Shown here one piece after another: positions 16,488 through 24,788 of a DNA stretch of 34,119 nt. The stretch is from contig JBBSLP010000065.1 in NCBI GenBank assembly GCA_038255145.1, positions 1-34,119 on the forward strand. The letters run 5' to 3'. The translations under genes were made by a program, and so were the position numbers. Each line of letters begins with the position of its first letter. Position 1 is the first letter of the stretch. The DNA comes from WHTX01 sp038255145. Its GTDB lineage: Bacteria > Actinomycetota > Acidimicrobiia > Acidimicrobiales > CAIXPF01. The notes below the pieces were generated by a model. That model saw only the letters and a list, made by a program, of their open reading frames with translations. It was not told the origin of the DNA and did no database searches.

Positions 16488-17297
16488 ATGGAGCTGCAGG
16501 CGTTGGCCATCGACCTCGACGGCACCCTGCTGTCGTCCGACGAGAGCGTGAGCCCCCGCAACCAGGCCGCGGTGCACGCGGCCATCGAGGCCGGCTGGCA
16601 GGTCATCATCGCCACCGCCCGCTGGTACCAGCTGGCCGAGGAGGTGGCGTCGATCTTCGGCGTGCAGGGCCCCGTCATCGCCTGTTCGGGGGCCGAGGTG
16701 CGCCGCCTGTCCGACGGCGCCGACCTGCTCGACGTGCGCCTACCCCTCGAGTTCGCCCGGGCCCTCTACCCCATCTGTGACACCACCCGTTGCCTGGCCT
16801 GGGTGGCGTTGGACCACGAGGTGCTCATCAAGCTCGACGGCGACCCCGCCTCCCTCCCCCCGCCCATGCAGCGGGTCGAGCGCCTGGGCGACCACGCCAC
16901 CGTGGCCCCCCGCATCGCCCTGGTCCAGGGGGGCGCCGCCATCACCGCCATCCTCGACCAACTGGCCGGCGAGTGGGCTGACCGGGTCCAGCTGTTCGAG
17001 TCGTTCTCCAGCACCGGGCGGCGCAACCTGGCCATCACCGCCAAGGGGGCCGACAAGGGCACCGCGTTGCGGGCGGCCTGCGCCGACCTGGGCCTCGACC
17101 CCGCCCAGGTCGTGGCCTTCGGTGACGCCCACAACGACGTGGAGATGTTCAAGATCGCCGGGGCCAGCTTCGCCATGGGCCAGGCCGCCGATGACGTGAA
17201 GGCCGCGGCTAGTGCGGTGACCGCCCCCAACCGCGAGGACGGCGTGGCCGTGGCCATCGAACGGCTGCTGGCCGAAGGGCCCGCCGCCGTCCGCTGA
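16488..17297 (+). CDS. HAD-superfamily Cof-type (IIB) phosphatase
   Basis: A 269-residue haloacid dehalogenase hydrolase. Motif I is DLDGTLL (Asp9 and Asp11), motif II is the Thr of IIATAR, motif III is the Lys in KGADKG, and motif IV is GDAHNDVEM. A C2-type cap lies between motifs II and III, as in Cof/YbiV-like sugar-phosphate phosphatases. It would remove phosphate from a small metabolite in the cytoplasm. It is followed by gpsA after 64 bases on the same strand, so the two are probably cotranscribed. Glycerol or sugar phosphates are possible substrates, but that is inference. Confidence 0.88.
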   Translation: MELQALAIDLDGTLLSSDESVSPRNQAAVHAAIEAGWQVIIATARWYQLAEEVASIFGVQGPVIACSGAEVRRLSDGADLLDVRLPLEFARALYPICDTTRCLAWVALDHEVLIKLDGDPASLPPPMQRVERLGDHATVAPRIALVQGGAAITAILDQLAGEWADRVQLFESFSSTGRRNLAITAKGADKGTALRAACADLGLDPAQVVAFGDAHNDVEMFKIAGASFAMGQAADDVKAAASAVTAPNREDGVAVAIERLLAEGPAAVR

Positions 17298-17361
17298 GGC
17301 ATGGCGTCCGGGTGATGAGCAGCGCCGTGGCAGACGAGCAGGACCAGCCAGAGGGGGAACC

Positions 17362-18360
17362 GTGTCGTTGAGGCCAGTCCATGTCGCCGTCCTCGGGGGA
17401 GGGTCGTGGGGCACGACCGTGGCGTCGTTGGCCTCGGCCAACGCAGTGACCACCTTGTGGGCGCGCGACGCCGACACCGTCACGGCCATCAACGAGCGCC
17501 ACCGCAACCCCCGCTACCTCGACGACCTGCCCCTGCACCCCCGGTTGAGGGCCACCACCGACCTGGCCGAGGCGGTGTGGGAGGCCGACGTCGTCGTCGC
17601 CGGGGTGCCGTCGTCGGCCATGCGCAGCACCATGGAGGCCGTGGCCCCCAGCGTGCGCCACTGGGTGCCCATCCTCAGCATCAGCAAGGGCCTCGAGCAG
17701 AGCACCCGCTTCCGCATGACCCAGGTCATCGACGACGTCGTGCCCGGCCACCCCGTCGGCGTCCTGGCCGGGCCCAACCTGGCCCGCGAGGTGCTGTCGG
17801 GCTACGCCGCCGCCGCCGTGGTGGCCATGGCCGACCCCCACGTGGCCGCCTCCCTGCAGGCCGTGTTCGCCTCCCCCCGCCTGCGGGTCTACACCAACAC
17901 CGACGTGGACGGCTGCGAGCTGGGCGGGGTCCTCAAGAACGTGTTCGCCATCGCCCTGGGCATGGGCGAGGGCCTGGGGGTTGGCGACAACACCAAGGCC
18001 GCCGTGTTCACGCGGGGCCTGGCCGAGCTGACCCGGTTGGGGGCGGCCCTGGGTGGGGACCCCCGCAGCTTCGCCGGGCTGACCGGGGTGGGCGACCTCA
18101 TGGCCACGTGCATGAGCCCGCTCAGCCGCAACCGCACCGTGGGCGTCGAGCTGGGCCGGGGTCGCACCATCGACGACGTGCTCGCGGGCATGAAGCAGGT
18201 GGCGGAGGGGGTCAAGAGCGCCCGCACCGTGGTCGAGCTGGGCGTGCTGCACGGCGTGGACACCCCCATCGCCAACGAGGTCGAGGCCGTGGTGGCCGGC
18301 ACCCGCACGGCCAGGGAGGCCTACCGGGGCCTGGGCCAGGTGGCCCCCGGCGCCGAGTAG
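17362..18360 (+). CDS. gpsA: NAD(P)-dependent glycerol-3-phosphate dehydrogenase
   Basis: A 332-residue GpsA, which reduces dihydroxyacetone phosphate to sn-glycerol 3-phosphate for phospholipid synthesis. The N-terminal Rossmann motif is VLGGGSWGTTVA. SISKGLE, VLAGPNLAREV and the catalytic lysine region GVLKNVFAIALGMGEGLG are in the expected order, followed by FAGLTGVGDLMATC and SRNRTVGVELGRG. Length is normal. GTG 17362 has AGAGGGGG just upstream. It lies downstream of a HAD phosphatase and is convergent with the nSTAND-WD40 gene. Organisms often carry more than one gpsA, so this may or may not be the main copy. Confidence 0.95.
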   Translation: MSLRPVHVAVLGGGSWGTTVASLASANAVTTLWARDADTVTAINERHRNPRYLDDLPLHPRLRATTDLAEAVWEADVVVAGVPSSAMRSTMEAVAPSVRHWVPILSISKGLEQSTRFRMTQVIDDVVPGHPVGVLAGPNLAREVLSGYAAAAVVAMADPHVAASLQAVFASPRLRVYTNTDVDGCELGGVLKNVFAIALGMGEGLGVGDNTKAAVFTRGLAELTRLGAALGGDPRSFAGLTGVGDLMATCMSPLSRNRTVGVELGRGRTIDDVLAGMKQVAEGVKSARTVVELGVLHGVDTPIANEVEAVVAGTRTAREAYRGLGQVAPGAE

Positions 18361-18361
18361 C

Positions 18362-18384
18362 GGGCCCGGGTCCGGATCGGGCCC
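18362..18384. terminator. Hairpin between gpsA and the WD40 gene
   Basis: GGGCCCG at 18362-18368 pairs with CGGGCCC at 18378-18384. It starts two bases after the gpsA stop and precedes a tandem repeat and the convergent gene end. Confidence 0.45.
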
Positions 18385-18417
18385 TGATCGGGCGCTGGTC
18401 GGGCGCTGGTCGGGCGA
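18385..18417. repeat. Three 11-bp tandem repeats
   Basis: Three consecutive 11-base units (TGATCGGGCGC, TGGTCGGGCGC, TGGTCGGGCGA) fill the gap between gpsA and the convergent nSTAND gene. Confidence 0.7.
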
Positions 18418-18425
18418 ACACCGCC

Positions 18426-21400
18426 TCAGGCCCGGTGCTTGGCCCGGGCCAGGGACATGCGGATGTTGGCCTCGATGTCGGTGGCCGCAGGAGCATCGGC
18501 GGGGGCGCCTTCGCCCGAGGGCAGATCGGGGCAGAGGCGCACGTAGCTGCGGTCGGGACCGACGAAACCGTCCCACTCGGCCCGGGTCAGGTTGCGCTGG
18601 GTGAGGCGGCACACGTCGTCCCGCCAGGACGCCGGGCCCGAGTAGCTCGACACCTGTCCCCCCTTGTCGGTGACGAGGATGGTGCGCTCGTCGGGGCTGA
18701 ACGTGGCCTGCAGGGGCTCGAACTCGACGGGGAAGGCGGCCAGCTGGCGGCCGGAGACGGGGTCGAGCACGCGCACAACCCGCTCCTGGTCGGCCACGAC
18801 CACCAGGGATGCGTCACCGTTGAAGTCGGCGCTGGCCACCGAGGTGACGCCGAGGGCGAACTCACGCTGCAGGGTCAGGTCGGGGTTCCACAGACGCAGC
18901 ACACCGTCGGATCCGGCCGAGAAGATGGAGGCGCCGTCGGGGCTCCACGCCGCCGCGTTCTGTACATAGGAGTTCTCCGGCGTGGTGGCCAGCTCGGCTC
19001 CGTCGGCCACGTCCCACAGGTGCAGGCGGGCATCACCGCCGGCGGACACCACCCGGGTGCCGTCGGGGTTGAAGCTGGCCTGGTTGACGAAGGTGGGCAG
19101 GCTCCACGTGGCGGGGCCGTGGCTGCGGCGCCACCGGGCCGTGCCCGTGTCCAGGTCCCACAGCACCACACCGCCGTCGCTGTTGGCGCTGACCAGCAGG
19201 TGGCCGGTGGGGTCGAACTCCACCGCGTTCACGAACACGGCGTCGGGCTCGCCGTCACCGTCGACGTCGGCGCGGTCCTCGGCCGCCGCGGTGTCACCGG
19301 GACCGGGCCCGGGCAGGCGGGCGCCGGCGCCCAGGGTGTCCCTGTCGATGTCCCACAGCTGGATGCCACCGTCGTCGGTGGGGGTGGCGGCCCGGCGACC
19401 GTCGTCGCTGAGCCCCATGCGCTTGGCCCACGTCCAGAAGGGCACGAGGTCGCGACGGTCGGGGTCGGTGGCCGACTGCAGCCGTTCGGTGGTGGCCGCG
19501 TCCCACAGCGTGATGCGGCGATCCCACCCCGCGGTCACGAACCGGGAGCCGTCACCCCCCACGGCCACGCTGGTCAGCCAGCACCGGCCGGTCTCGGTCA
19601 GCCACCACGTATCGTCGTCCCCGCAGGCCTGCTGGTCCTGGTGCCGCCACCGCAGCCCTACCGGGGCCGCCTCGAAGACGCGGATGCGGCGCTCGCTGCT
19701 GAACACGACGATGCGGCCGTCAGCACGGAAGCCGACCGTTCGCACCACGTCGGCCGCACCGACCAGGCGTTGCACGAGCAGGCCGTCCTCCATGGACCAC
19801 AGGCGGACGTCGTTGTCGCCCCCCTGGCGCTTGGCCCGCGAGCCGCCTCCGCCCACCAGCATGGTGTCGTCGGCCGAGAAGGCCAGAGCGAGCACGGGCT
19901 GGTCCTCGCTGGTGCGCAGTCGGTCGGCGTCGGGGTGGCGCGACCCCGCCGTGGCCGTGTCGAGCACGGTGACCCGACCGCTGGCGTCGCCCACGGCCAG
20001 GCTGGTGCCGTCGTGGGAGAAGGCCAGGGAGCCGACGTCGGCCCCCACCTGGGCCACCCGGGCCGTGGCCGCGTCGTCGCCCCACCGCCACCAGCGGACC
20101 GCACCCCCGACCGCCCCCGTGGCCACCCGGCCGTCGGGCCCGCTGACCAGGGCGCGCGGTTGGCCACCCAACGCGGAGGCGGGGATGGCGGGGCCGGCCG
20201 GTGCGCCCTGGGCCGTCCACGCCGACAGGCCGTCGAGGTGGGCGATGACCACGGTGTCCTCGTCCACCCACGTGGCTGCGACGTTGGGTCGGCCCGTGTC
20301 CCAGGTCGCGGTGGGTGCGGTCGCGGTGGGTGCGGCCGCAGGCGTGGGTACCCCGGCCGCGACCGCCACCGTGGCCACGGGCGGGGGCGGGGGCGGGGGC
20401 GGGTCGACCGACCACAGCCGCACCTGCGTGTCCGTGCACGCCTCGATGTCGTTGGGGTCACAGGACCCGGCGACCACCCGACTGGCGTCGGGCGAGAGGC
20501 TGACCATGGTGGCCACGGGATCGGCGCCGGTGAGCACGGCCCGGGGCTGGAGGCGGTCGGCGTCCCAGATGCGCACGGCGCGGTCCACCCCACCCGAGGC
20601 CAGGGTGGTGCCGTCGCCGCTGACGGTGCCCGATAGCAGGTCATCAGCATGGGCGGCGATGGTGTCCACCGGGCGGTCGAAGCTCGACAGCGCGTCGGCC
20701 AACCCGGCCACGGCCTCGAAGTTGGGGGCGGCGTCGAGCGCGGCCAGGCTCAACAGGGCGGCCCGGGCCCGCGAATCCCCACCGAGGACCGACTGGGCCC
20801 GTGCCGCCTGGGCGCCGGCCTGCTGGGCGTTGCGGGCGGTCTCGGCCTCGCGCTGGCGGTCGGCGGCCCGGTTCCGTTGCACCAGGGCCACGGACGCCCC
20901 CAGCAGGGCCAACACCAGGAGCACGCTGGTGGCGCCCAGCAGCCGCCGGGTGCGACGGGCGGCGGACCGCTCGGCCGAGAGCGATGCCTGTTCGGCGTGA
21001 CGACTCCCGTCGAGGAAGTCCAGCTCCAGCTGGTTGAAGGCGGGGCCGCGACGTTCGGCGAGCTCGGCGAAGCGGGCCAGGCGGGCCCCCCGCTCGAGCA
21101 GGTCGTGGTCACGGTCGGCCCAGCTCCAGTCCCGGGCCCGCTGGGCCAGGGCGGCGTGGAGGCGCACGTCGTCGCGATCCTCACCCAGCCACTCGTGCAA
21201 CCGGGGCCAGGCCACCACCAGGGCGTCGTGGACCAGTTCGACGTGCTCGTCGTCGGCGGTGAGCAGCCGGCGGGCCAGCAGCTCGGGCAGCAACCGGACC
21301 TGGCCGGGGGTGAGCTCGTCGAGAGGGAGGGCCCGGCGCACGTGGTGCTGCTCGTCGTCGTCGGTGAGCAGCCGGGTGAAGAGGGCCCGCAGGTCAGCCT

Positions 21401-23408
21401 GGGCATCGGCGTCGGCCTCGTTGACCAGGTCATCGGCCAGCCGGGCGATGGCGTGGGCCACGCCGCCGCTGGCCAGGTAGCCGGCCAGGGTCAGGGTGGT
21501 GCCGTCGCGGCGGGCCCAGGTCTCGCGCAGGGCGGTGGACAGGTGGGGTAGGGCACCGGGCTGGTCGACCACGTCGTCGAGCACGGCCTCGACCATGGCC
21601 GGCTCGAGGTGGAGCCCGGCCCGGGCCGCCGGTGCGGTCACGGCCCGGCGCAACTCGCGCGTCGTCATGGGTCCCACCAGCACGTGGCGGTTGGACAGCA
21701 GCCAGGCGAAGTCGGGGTCGATGCTGGCGTTGCCGTAGTAGTCGGCCCGCACGACGGGGACGACCCGCACCCGCTCCACGGTGCGGCACACCTCGGCCAG
21801 CGCGGCGAGCAGCGAGGCCGCATCCTCGGCCGGGGCCAACGTGAAGACCTCCTCGAACTGGTCGATGACCACGACGAAGGTCGGCGCGTGCCGGGGTCGG
21901 CCGGCCAGGAGCTCGGCCAGGCCGCCGACGCGGGAGGACACCGCGGCCACGTCGATGTCGGCCCCCGATGCGTCGGCGACGAAGGGGCGCAGCGCATCGA
22001 GGAGCGACACCCAGGGCGCATGGCCAGGGGTGCACACCACGTGCTGCCACCGGCCTGACGCGGGCAGGGCGTCGCGGGCCAGGGCGGGCAGCAGACCGGC
22101 CCGGACCAGGGAGGACTTGCCCGCGCCCGAGCGCCCCACCACCCCCACCAGGGTCTGGTCACGCAGGCGCCCCACCAGGTCGACCACCAGCCGCTCGCGA
22201 CCGTGGAACCAGGGCTCGTCCTCGGCGGTGAAGAAGACCAGGCCCTTGTAGGGGCACACGGCGTCGGCAGGGTCGCCGCCCACGTCCACCGACCCGGCGT
22301 CGGCGGCCAGGTCAGCCACACCGTCGACCGCCCACAGCTCGACGTCGGCCCCGGCGCGCCGGGCGTAGTCACGCACCGCGGTGTCGTCGGCGGCGGGAAG
22401 GACCACGGTGTGGCCGGCGCCCCCGGCCAGCTTGTCGCGGTAGACGCCCGTGACCTGGCCGGCGGCGCCGAGCAGGGACACTGCGGTCCCCGTCTCGTCG
22501 ACGCCGCCGGTGACCGCCCAACCGGGGTCGATACGCCAGCGACCTGGTTCGGTCAACGCCAGGATGGCCAACGCCGCCCCGAGCCCGATGGACGGCCCGG
22601 CGACCAGGTCGACCGGTTCCCCGCTGCGCTCCCAGCTGAGGGACCAACGCACCGGCGCCGCCGGCGCACCCGCCGCCCACCATGCCCGGTGCAGGGCCGC
22701 TTCGAAGGCGACGTCCCAGCGGGTGAGGGGCCCGGCGACGGTGTCGTGGAACAGGCCGTTGCCCGCCCCCGGCACCAGGCGCACCACGAGGCGGGCGGCG
22801 CCGGCGTTGGCGGCGCCCAGCAGGACCCGCACGGCGACCGGGCCCGCCACGGGGCCCGACACGCCGGTCATCAGCCTGGGTCCGGAGATGTCGGCCAGCA
22901 GGTCGGCGGCGAGGACGAGGGCCGGGTGGGCCGACCGCTCCACCAGGGCCTCGACGAGGCCGTCCACGTTCCTAGCCGCACCCACGAGGTCGAGCTCGTC
23001 CACCTCGGGACGGTGCCACGGCGCCAGGCCCGGCGGGTTCAGCCCCAGGGCGATGACCTGCAGCTCGGCCAGAGCGGCGGCCAACCCGTCGGGCGACCAC
23101 GACCGGGCCGGGCCGAAGCGACGGCAGGCCAGGCGGGCCGCGGCCACCAGTGCGGCGGCCCGCTCGCCGGGCCGCACCCCGCTGGCCGCGGCCAGCTCGT
23201 CGTCGAGCACGGCGCCGACACCGGACCGGGCCAGCTCGTCGAGGAAGGCGCGGTCGTCGGCCCGGGCCGCCTCGCGACACGCCGACCACAGACCGGCGGG
23301 GCCCGAGAGCCGGGCGGCCAGGTCATCGTCTGTGGGTTGGGCCAACCACCCCCGCAGCTGGTGCCGGGCCCAGCCCCCTGCCAGGCGCGGCTCGCCTGCC
23401 GATGCCAT
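18426..23408 (-). CDS. Lon-like protease / nSTAND NTPase / TM / WD40 fusion protein
   Basis: A 1660-residue multidomain protein. Residues about 1-240 are an Ala-rich region of unknown fold. Residues about 255-345 resemble the Lon (S16) proteolytic domain: GPSIGLGAALAIL with Ser273, WAVTGGVDETG, then DKLAGGAGHTVVLPAADD with Lys326, matching the Ser-Lys dyad. PYKGL at 386-390 and FHGRERL open an nSTAND1-type NTPase with Walker A GRSGAGKSS (Lys431) and Walker B VVVIDQFEE (Asp516). A single hydrophobic helix lies at about 823-845. About 14 WD-type repeats (VRIWD, ITLWD, VVLWD and so on) fill about 910-1600. The end, CRLTQRNLTRAEW, is typical of actinobacterial nSTAND-WD40 proteins. ATG 23408 follows GGGAGGG. 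Polarity suggests the propellers are outside. It is the third gene of the sigma operon. A signal-gated protease is inferred. Confidence 0.88.
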   Translation of the reverse strand: MASAGEPRLAGGWARHQLRGWLAQPTDDDLAARLSGPAGLWSACREAARADDRAFLDELARSGVGAVLDDELAAASGVRPGERAAALVAAARLACRRFGPARSWSPDGLAAALAELQVIALGLNPPGLAPWHRPEVDELDLVGAARNVDGLVEALVERSAHPALVLAADLLADISGPRLMTGVSGPVAGPVAVRVLLGAANAGAARLVVRLVPGAGNGLFHDTVAGPLTRWDVAFEAALHRAWWAAGAPAAPVRWSLSWERSGEPVDLVAGPSIGLGAALAILALTEPGRWRIDPGWAVTGGVDETGTAVSLLGAAGQVTGVYRDKLAGGAGHTVVLPAADDTAVRDYARRAGADVELWAVDGVADLAADAGSVDVGGDPADAVCPYKGLVFFTAEDEPWFHGRERLVVDLVGRLRDQTLVGVVGRSGAGKSSLVRAGLLPALARDALPASGRWQHVVCTPGHAPWVSLLDALRPFVADASGADIDVAAVSSRVGGLAELLAGRPRHAPTFVVVIDQFEEVFTLAPAEDAASLLAALAEVCRTVERVRVVPVVRADYYGNASIDPDFAWLLSNRHVLVGPMTTRELRRAVTAPAARAGLHLEPAMVEAVLDDVVDQPGALPHLSTALRETWARRDGTTLTLAGYLASGGVAHAIARLADDLVNEADADAQADLRALFTRLLTDDDEQHHVRRALPLDELTPGQVRLLPELLARRLLTADDEHVELVHDALVVAWPRLHEWLGEDRDDVRLHAALAQRARDWSWADRDHDLLERGARLARFAELAERRGPAFNQLELDFLDGSRHAEQASLSAERSAARRTRRLLGATSVLLVLALLGASVALVQRNRAADRQREAETARNAQQAGAQAARAQSVLGGDSRARAALLSLAALDAAPNFEAVAGLADALSSFDRPVDTIAAHADDLLSGTVSGDGTTLASGGVDRAVRIWDADRLQPRAVLTGADPVATMVSLSPDASRVVAGSCDPNDIEACTDTQVRLWSVDPPPPPPPPVATVAVAAGVPTPAAAPTATAPTATWDTGRPNVAATWVDEDTVVIAHLDGLSAWTAQGAPAGPAIPASALGGQPRALVSGPDGRVATGAVGGAVRWWRWGDDAATARVAQVGADVGSLAFSHDGTSLAVGDASGRVTVLDTATAGSRHPDADRLRTSEDQPVLALAFSADDTMLVGGGGSRAKRQGGDNDVRLWSMEDGLLVQRLVGAADVVRTVGFRADGRIVVFSSERRIRVFEAAPVGLRWRHQDQQACGDDDTWWLTETGRCWLTSVAVGGDGSRFVTAGWDRRITLWDAATTERLQSATDPDRRDLVPFWTWAKRMGLSDDGRRAATPTDDGGIQLWDIDRDTLGAGARLPGPGPGDTAAAEDRADVDGDGEPDAVFVNAVEFDPTGHLLVSANSDGGVVLWDLDTGTARWRRSHGPATWSLPTFVNQASFNPDGTRVVSAGGDARLHLWDVADGAELATTPENSYVQNAAAWSPDGASIFSAGSDGVLRLWNPDLTLQREFALGVTSVASADFNGDASLVVVADQERVVRVLDPVSGRQLAAFPVEFEPLQATFSPDERTILVTDKGGQVSSYSGPASWRDDVCRLTQRNLTRAEWDGFVGPDRSYVRLCPDLPSGEGAPADAPAATDIEANIRMSLARAKHRA
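20379..20403 (+). repeat. G-tract simple repeat (GGGGGC)n
   Basis: Five G-runs of 3, 5, 5, 5 and 3 separated by single C bases lie on the plus strand, which is the template strand of the WD40 gene. It encodes a run of about eight prolines near residue 1000 in a loop between repeats. The pattern fits a G-quadruplex with one-base loops. Confidence 0.75.
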
Positions 23409-23498
23409 GGCAACCCTCCCCCCGTGCCCTCGTCGCGTCGCCAGGCATCGTCGCACGCAGGCGCGACCGGTGCGGCCTCATGGGGCCGTTCGGGTGGG

Positions 23499-24173
23499 TC
23501 AGCCGCCGTAGGGACGCAGGAGCGCCTCGACCAGCTCGACCACGCGGGCCGGGGGCCGGTCGTCCTGCAGGTAGCGCCGCCACGCCCGCACGGCGACACC
23601 CCGGGGTCGAGCCACGAACGCGGCCCGGATCTGATCGGCCTCGACCTGATCGGCGGCCACCGGTTCGGCCATGCCCACCTCGAGATCCGCGGCCAAGCCC
23701 CCGGACACCCCACCGGGGCCGAACTCCTCGACGTCGTAGCGCACGAACGCACCCGAGGTCGCCGGGGCCAGCGGGGTGACGAGCGAGCCCGAGCCCCCAC
23801 CGCGACGGTCGCGCCACGACACGACGACCAGCCCCCGGGCCTCGGGCTCGTCGGCGGTGATGGTGACCGACAGGGCCTCACGGGTGCGCCGCCACGAGGT
23901 CCGCAGCCCGGCCACACCCACCTCGAGGGCGTCGACCTCGTCCTCCGCGCCCGCCGCGGCGGCCAGTCGTGGAGGCAGCGACCCGTAGGTGGCCCCCAGG
24001 GTCGGGGTGCCACGCACCTGGAGGCCCTCCAGCCCTGCGAGCCCTTCCAGCCAGGCCAGGTCCATCAGGGCGTTGCGCCACACCCCGTCGGCGACGTGAC
24101 CGGCGGCGTCCCTGACCAGGGCATCCAGCGCATCGTCGTCGAGCTTGCCCCTCGGTGCGCGCTCGTCCTGCAT
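23499..24173 (-). CDS. Unknown protein translationally coupled to an ECF sigma factor
   Basis: A 224-residue soluble protein that I do not recognise. Its ATG overlaps the sigma factor TGA by one base (TGATG), implying coupled translation. The N-terminal 60 residues are helical and acidic (LDDDALDALVRDAAGHVADGVW). A central stretch with TLGATYGSLPP and SVTITADEPEARGLVVVSW looks alpha/beta, with GGGSGS as a flexible loop. The C-terminal 50 residues are helical and basic. No membrane helix, zinc-binding cysteines or HxxxCxxC anti-sigma motif is present, so it is not a classical membrane or ZAS anti-sigma factor. Its place between sigma and the nSTAND protein suggests an adaptor, a soluble anti-sigma factor or a substrate of the Lon-like domain. 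These roles are inference. Confidence 0.75.
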   Translation of the reverse strand: MQDERAPRGKLDDDALDALVRDAAGHVADGVWRNALMDLAWLEGLAGLEGLQVRGTPTLGATYGSLPPRLAAAAGAEDEVDALEVGVAGLRTSWRRTREALSVTITADEPEARGLVVVSWRDRRGGGSGSLVTPLAPATSGAFVRYDVEEFGPGGVSGGLAADLEVGMAEPVAADQVEADQIRAAFVARPRGVAVRAWRRYLQDDRPPARVVELVEALLRPYGG

Positions 24174-24721
24174 CAGCTCTCCCCCAACAGCTCGCGCAGC
24201 GTCTGGCGGGCCCGGGAGACGCGCGACTTGACGGTGCCGACGGACACGATCTGCAACTCGGCGATCTGGGCCATGGACAGACCGGCCTGGGTGTGCAGCA
24301 GCAACGCCTCCCGGGCGTCCCCGGGCAGGCGGCCCAACGCCCAGCGCACGGCTTCACGGGTGGCGACCGCGTTCTCGGGGCCGGGGTCGACGGACGGGGC
24401 CCGATCGGGGTCCGGGGCCGGCAGTCGGCGCAGCGAGCGCAACGACGAGCGGCGGGCCACCGTGTACATCCACGTGGACACGGCCGCCTCACCCCGGAAC
24501 GACGCCAACCCCCGCCAGATGTCGCGCAACGCCTCCTGCACGGCGTCACGTCGCTCCTCAGCCGCAGGGATCACCGTGGCGCAGGCGGCGTCGATGAGGC
24601 GCTGGTGACGTCGGATCAGGGCGGCGAACGCCTGGTGGTCGCCGTGGGACGCGGCCCGGACCAACTCGTCGTCGGCGGCGCCGTCCCCCGGTGTGCGCTG
24701 TCCGCCCGCCCTCGGCGTCAT
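24173..24721 (-). CDS. ECF-type RNA polymerase sigma factor
   Basis: A 182-residue sigma-70 factor of the extracytoplasmic function group. Region 2 (about 28-92) includes FAALIRRHQRLI and AVQEALRDIWRGLASFRGEAAVSTWMYTVARR. Region 4 (about 122-178) has LGRLPGDAREALLLHTQAGLSMAQIAEL followed by SVGTVKSRVSRARQTLRELL, the DNA-recognition helix-turn-helix. Region 3 is absent, as expected for ECF factors. ATG 24721 is preceded by GGGGGG. It is first in a three-gene operon; the next gene overlaps its stop. An ECF-like GGAACC...GTCC promoter candidate lies 68 bases upstream, so it may drive its own operon. It probably redirects transcription when the nSTAND module senses its signal. Confidence 0.93.
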   Translation of the reverse strand: MTPRAGGQRTPGDGAADDELVRAASHGDHQAFAALIRRHQRLIDAACATVIPAAEERRDAVQEALRDIWRGLASFRGEAAVSTWMYTVARRSSLRSLRRLPAPDPDRAPSVDPGPENAVATREAVRWALGRLPGDAREALLLHTQAGLSMAQIAELQIVSVGTVKSRVSRARQTLRELLGES

Positions 24722-24788
24722 CCCCGCCCCCCAGCACCGGCGCCTGTGCAGGCCCCGACGGCGCTCCCCGAGCTGGCAACGTAGCCCC

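Noticed and set aside
18385..18417. Attachment site or integration scar
   Set aside because: Simple short tandem repeat with no integrase, tRNA or flanking direct repeat.
17406..20636. Very long plus-strand open frame across gpsA and the WD40 gene
   Set aside because: It is out of frame with gpsA and antisense to the WD40 gene; the translation is Gly/Arg/His/Val-rich with no domain. It is a high-GC shadow.
23499..24173. Classical anti-sigma factor
   Set aside because: Position fits, but there is no membrane helix, zinc-binding His/Cys cluster or recognisable anti-sigma domain, so only a non-classical role is proposed.
22203..24608. Long plus-strand open frame opposite the NTPase, unknown and sigma genes
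   Set aside because: Low-complexity Gly/Arg/Val translation without motifs; the opposite strand has clear domains.
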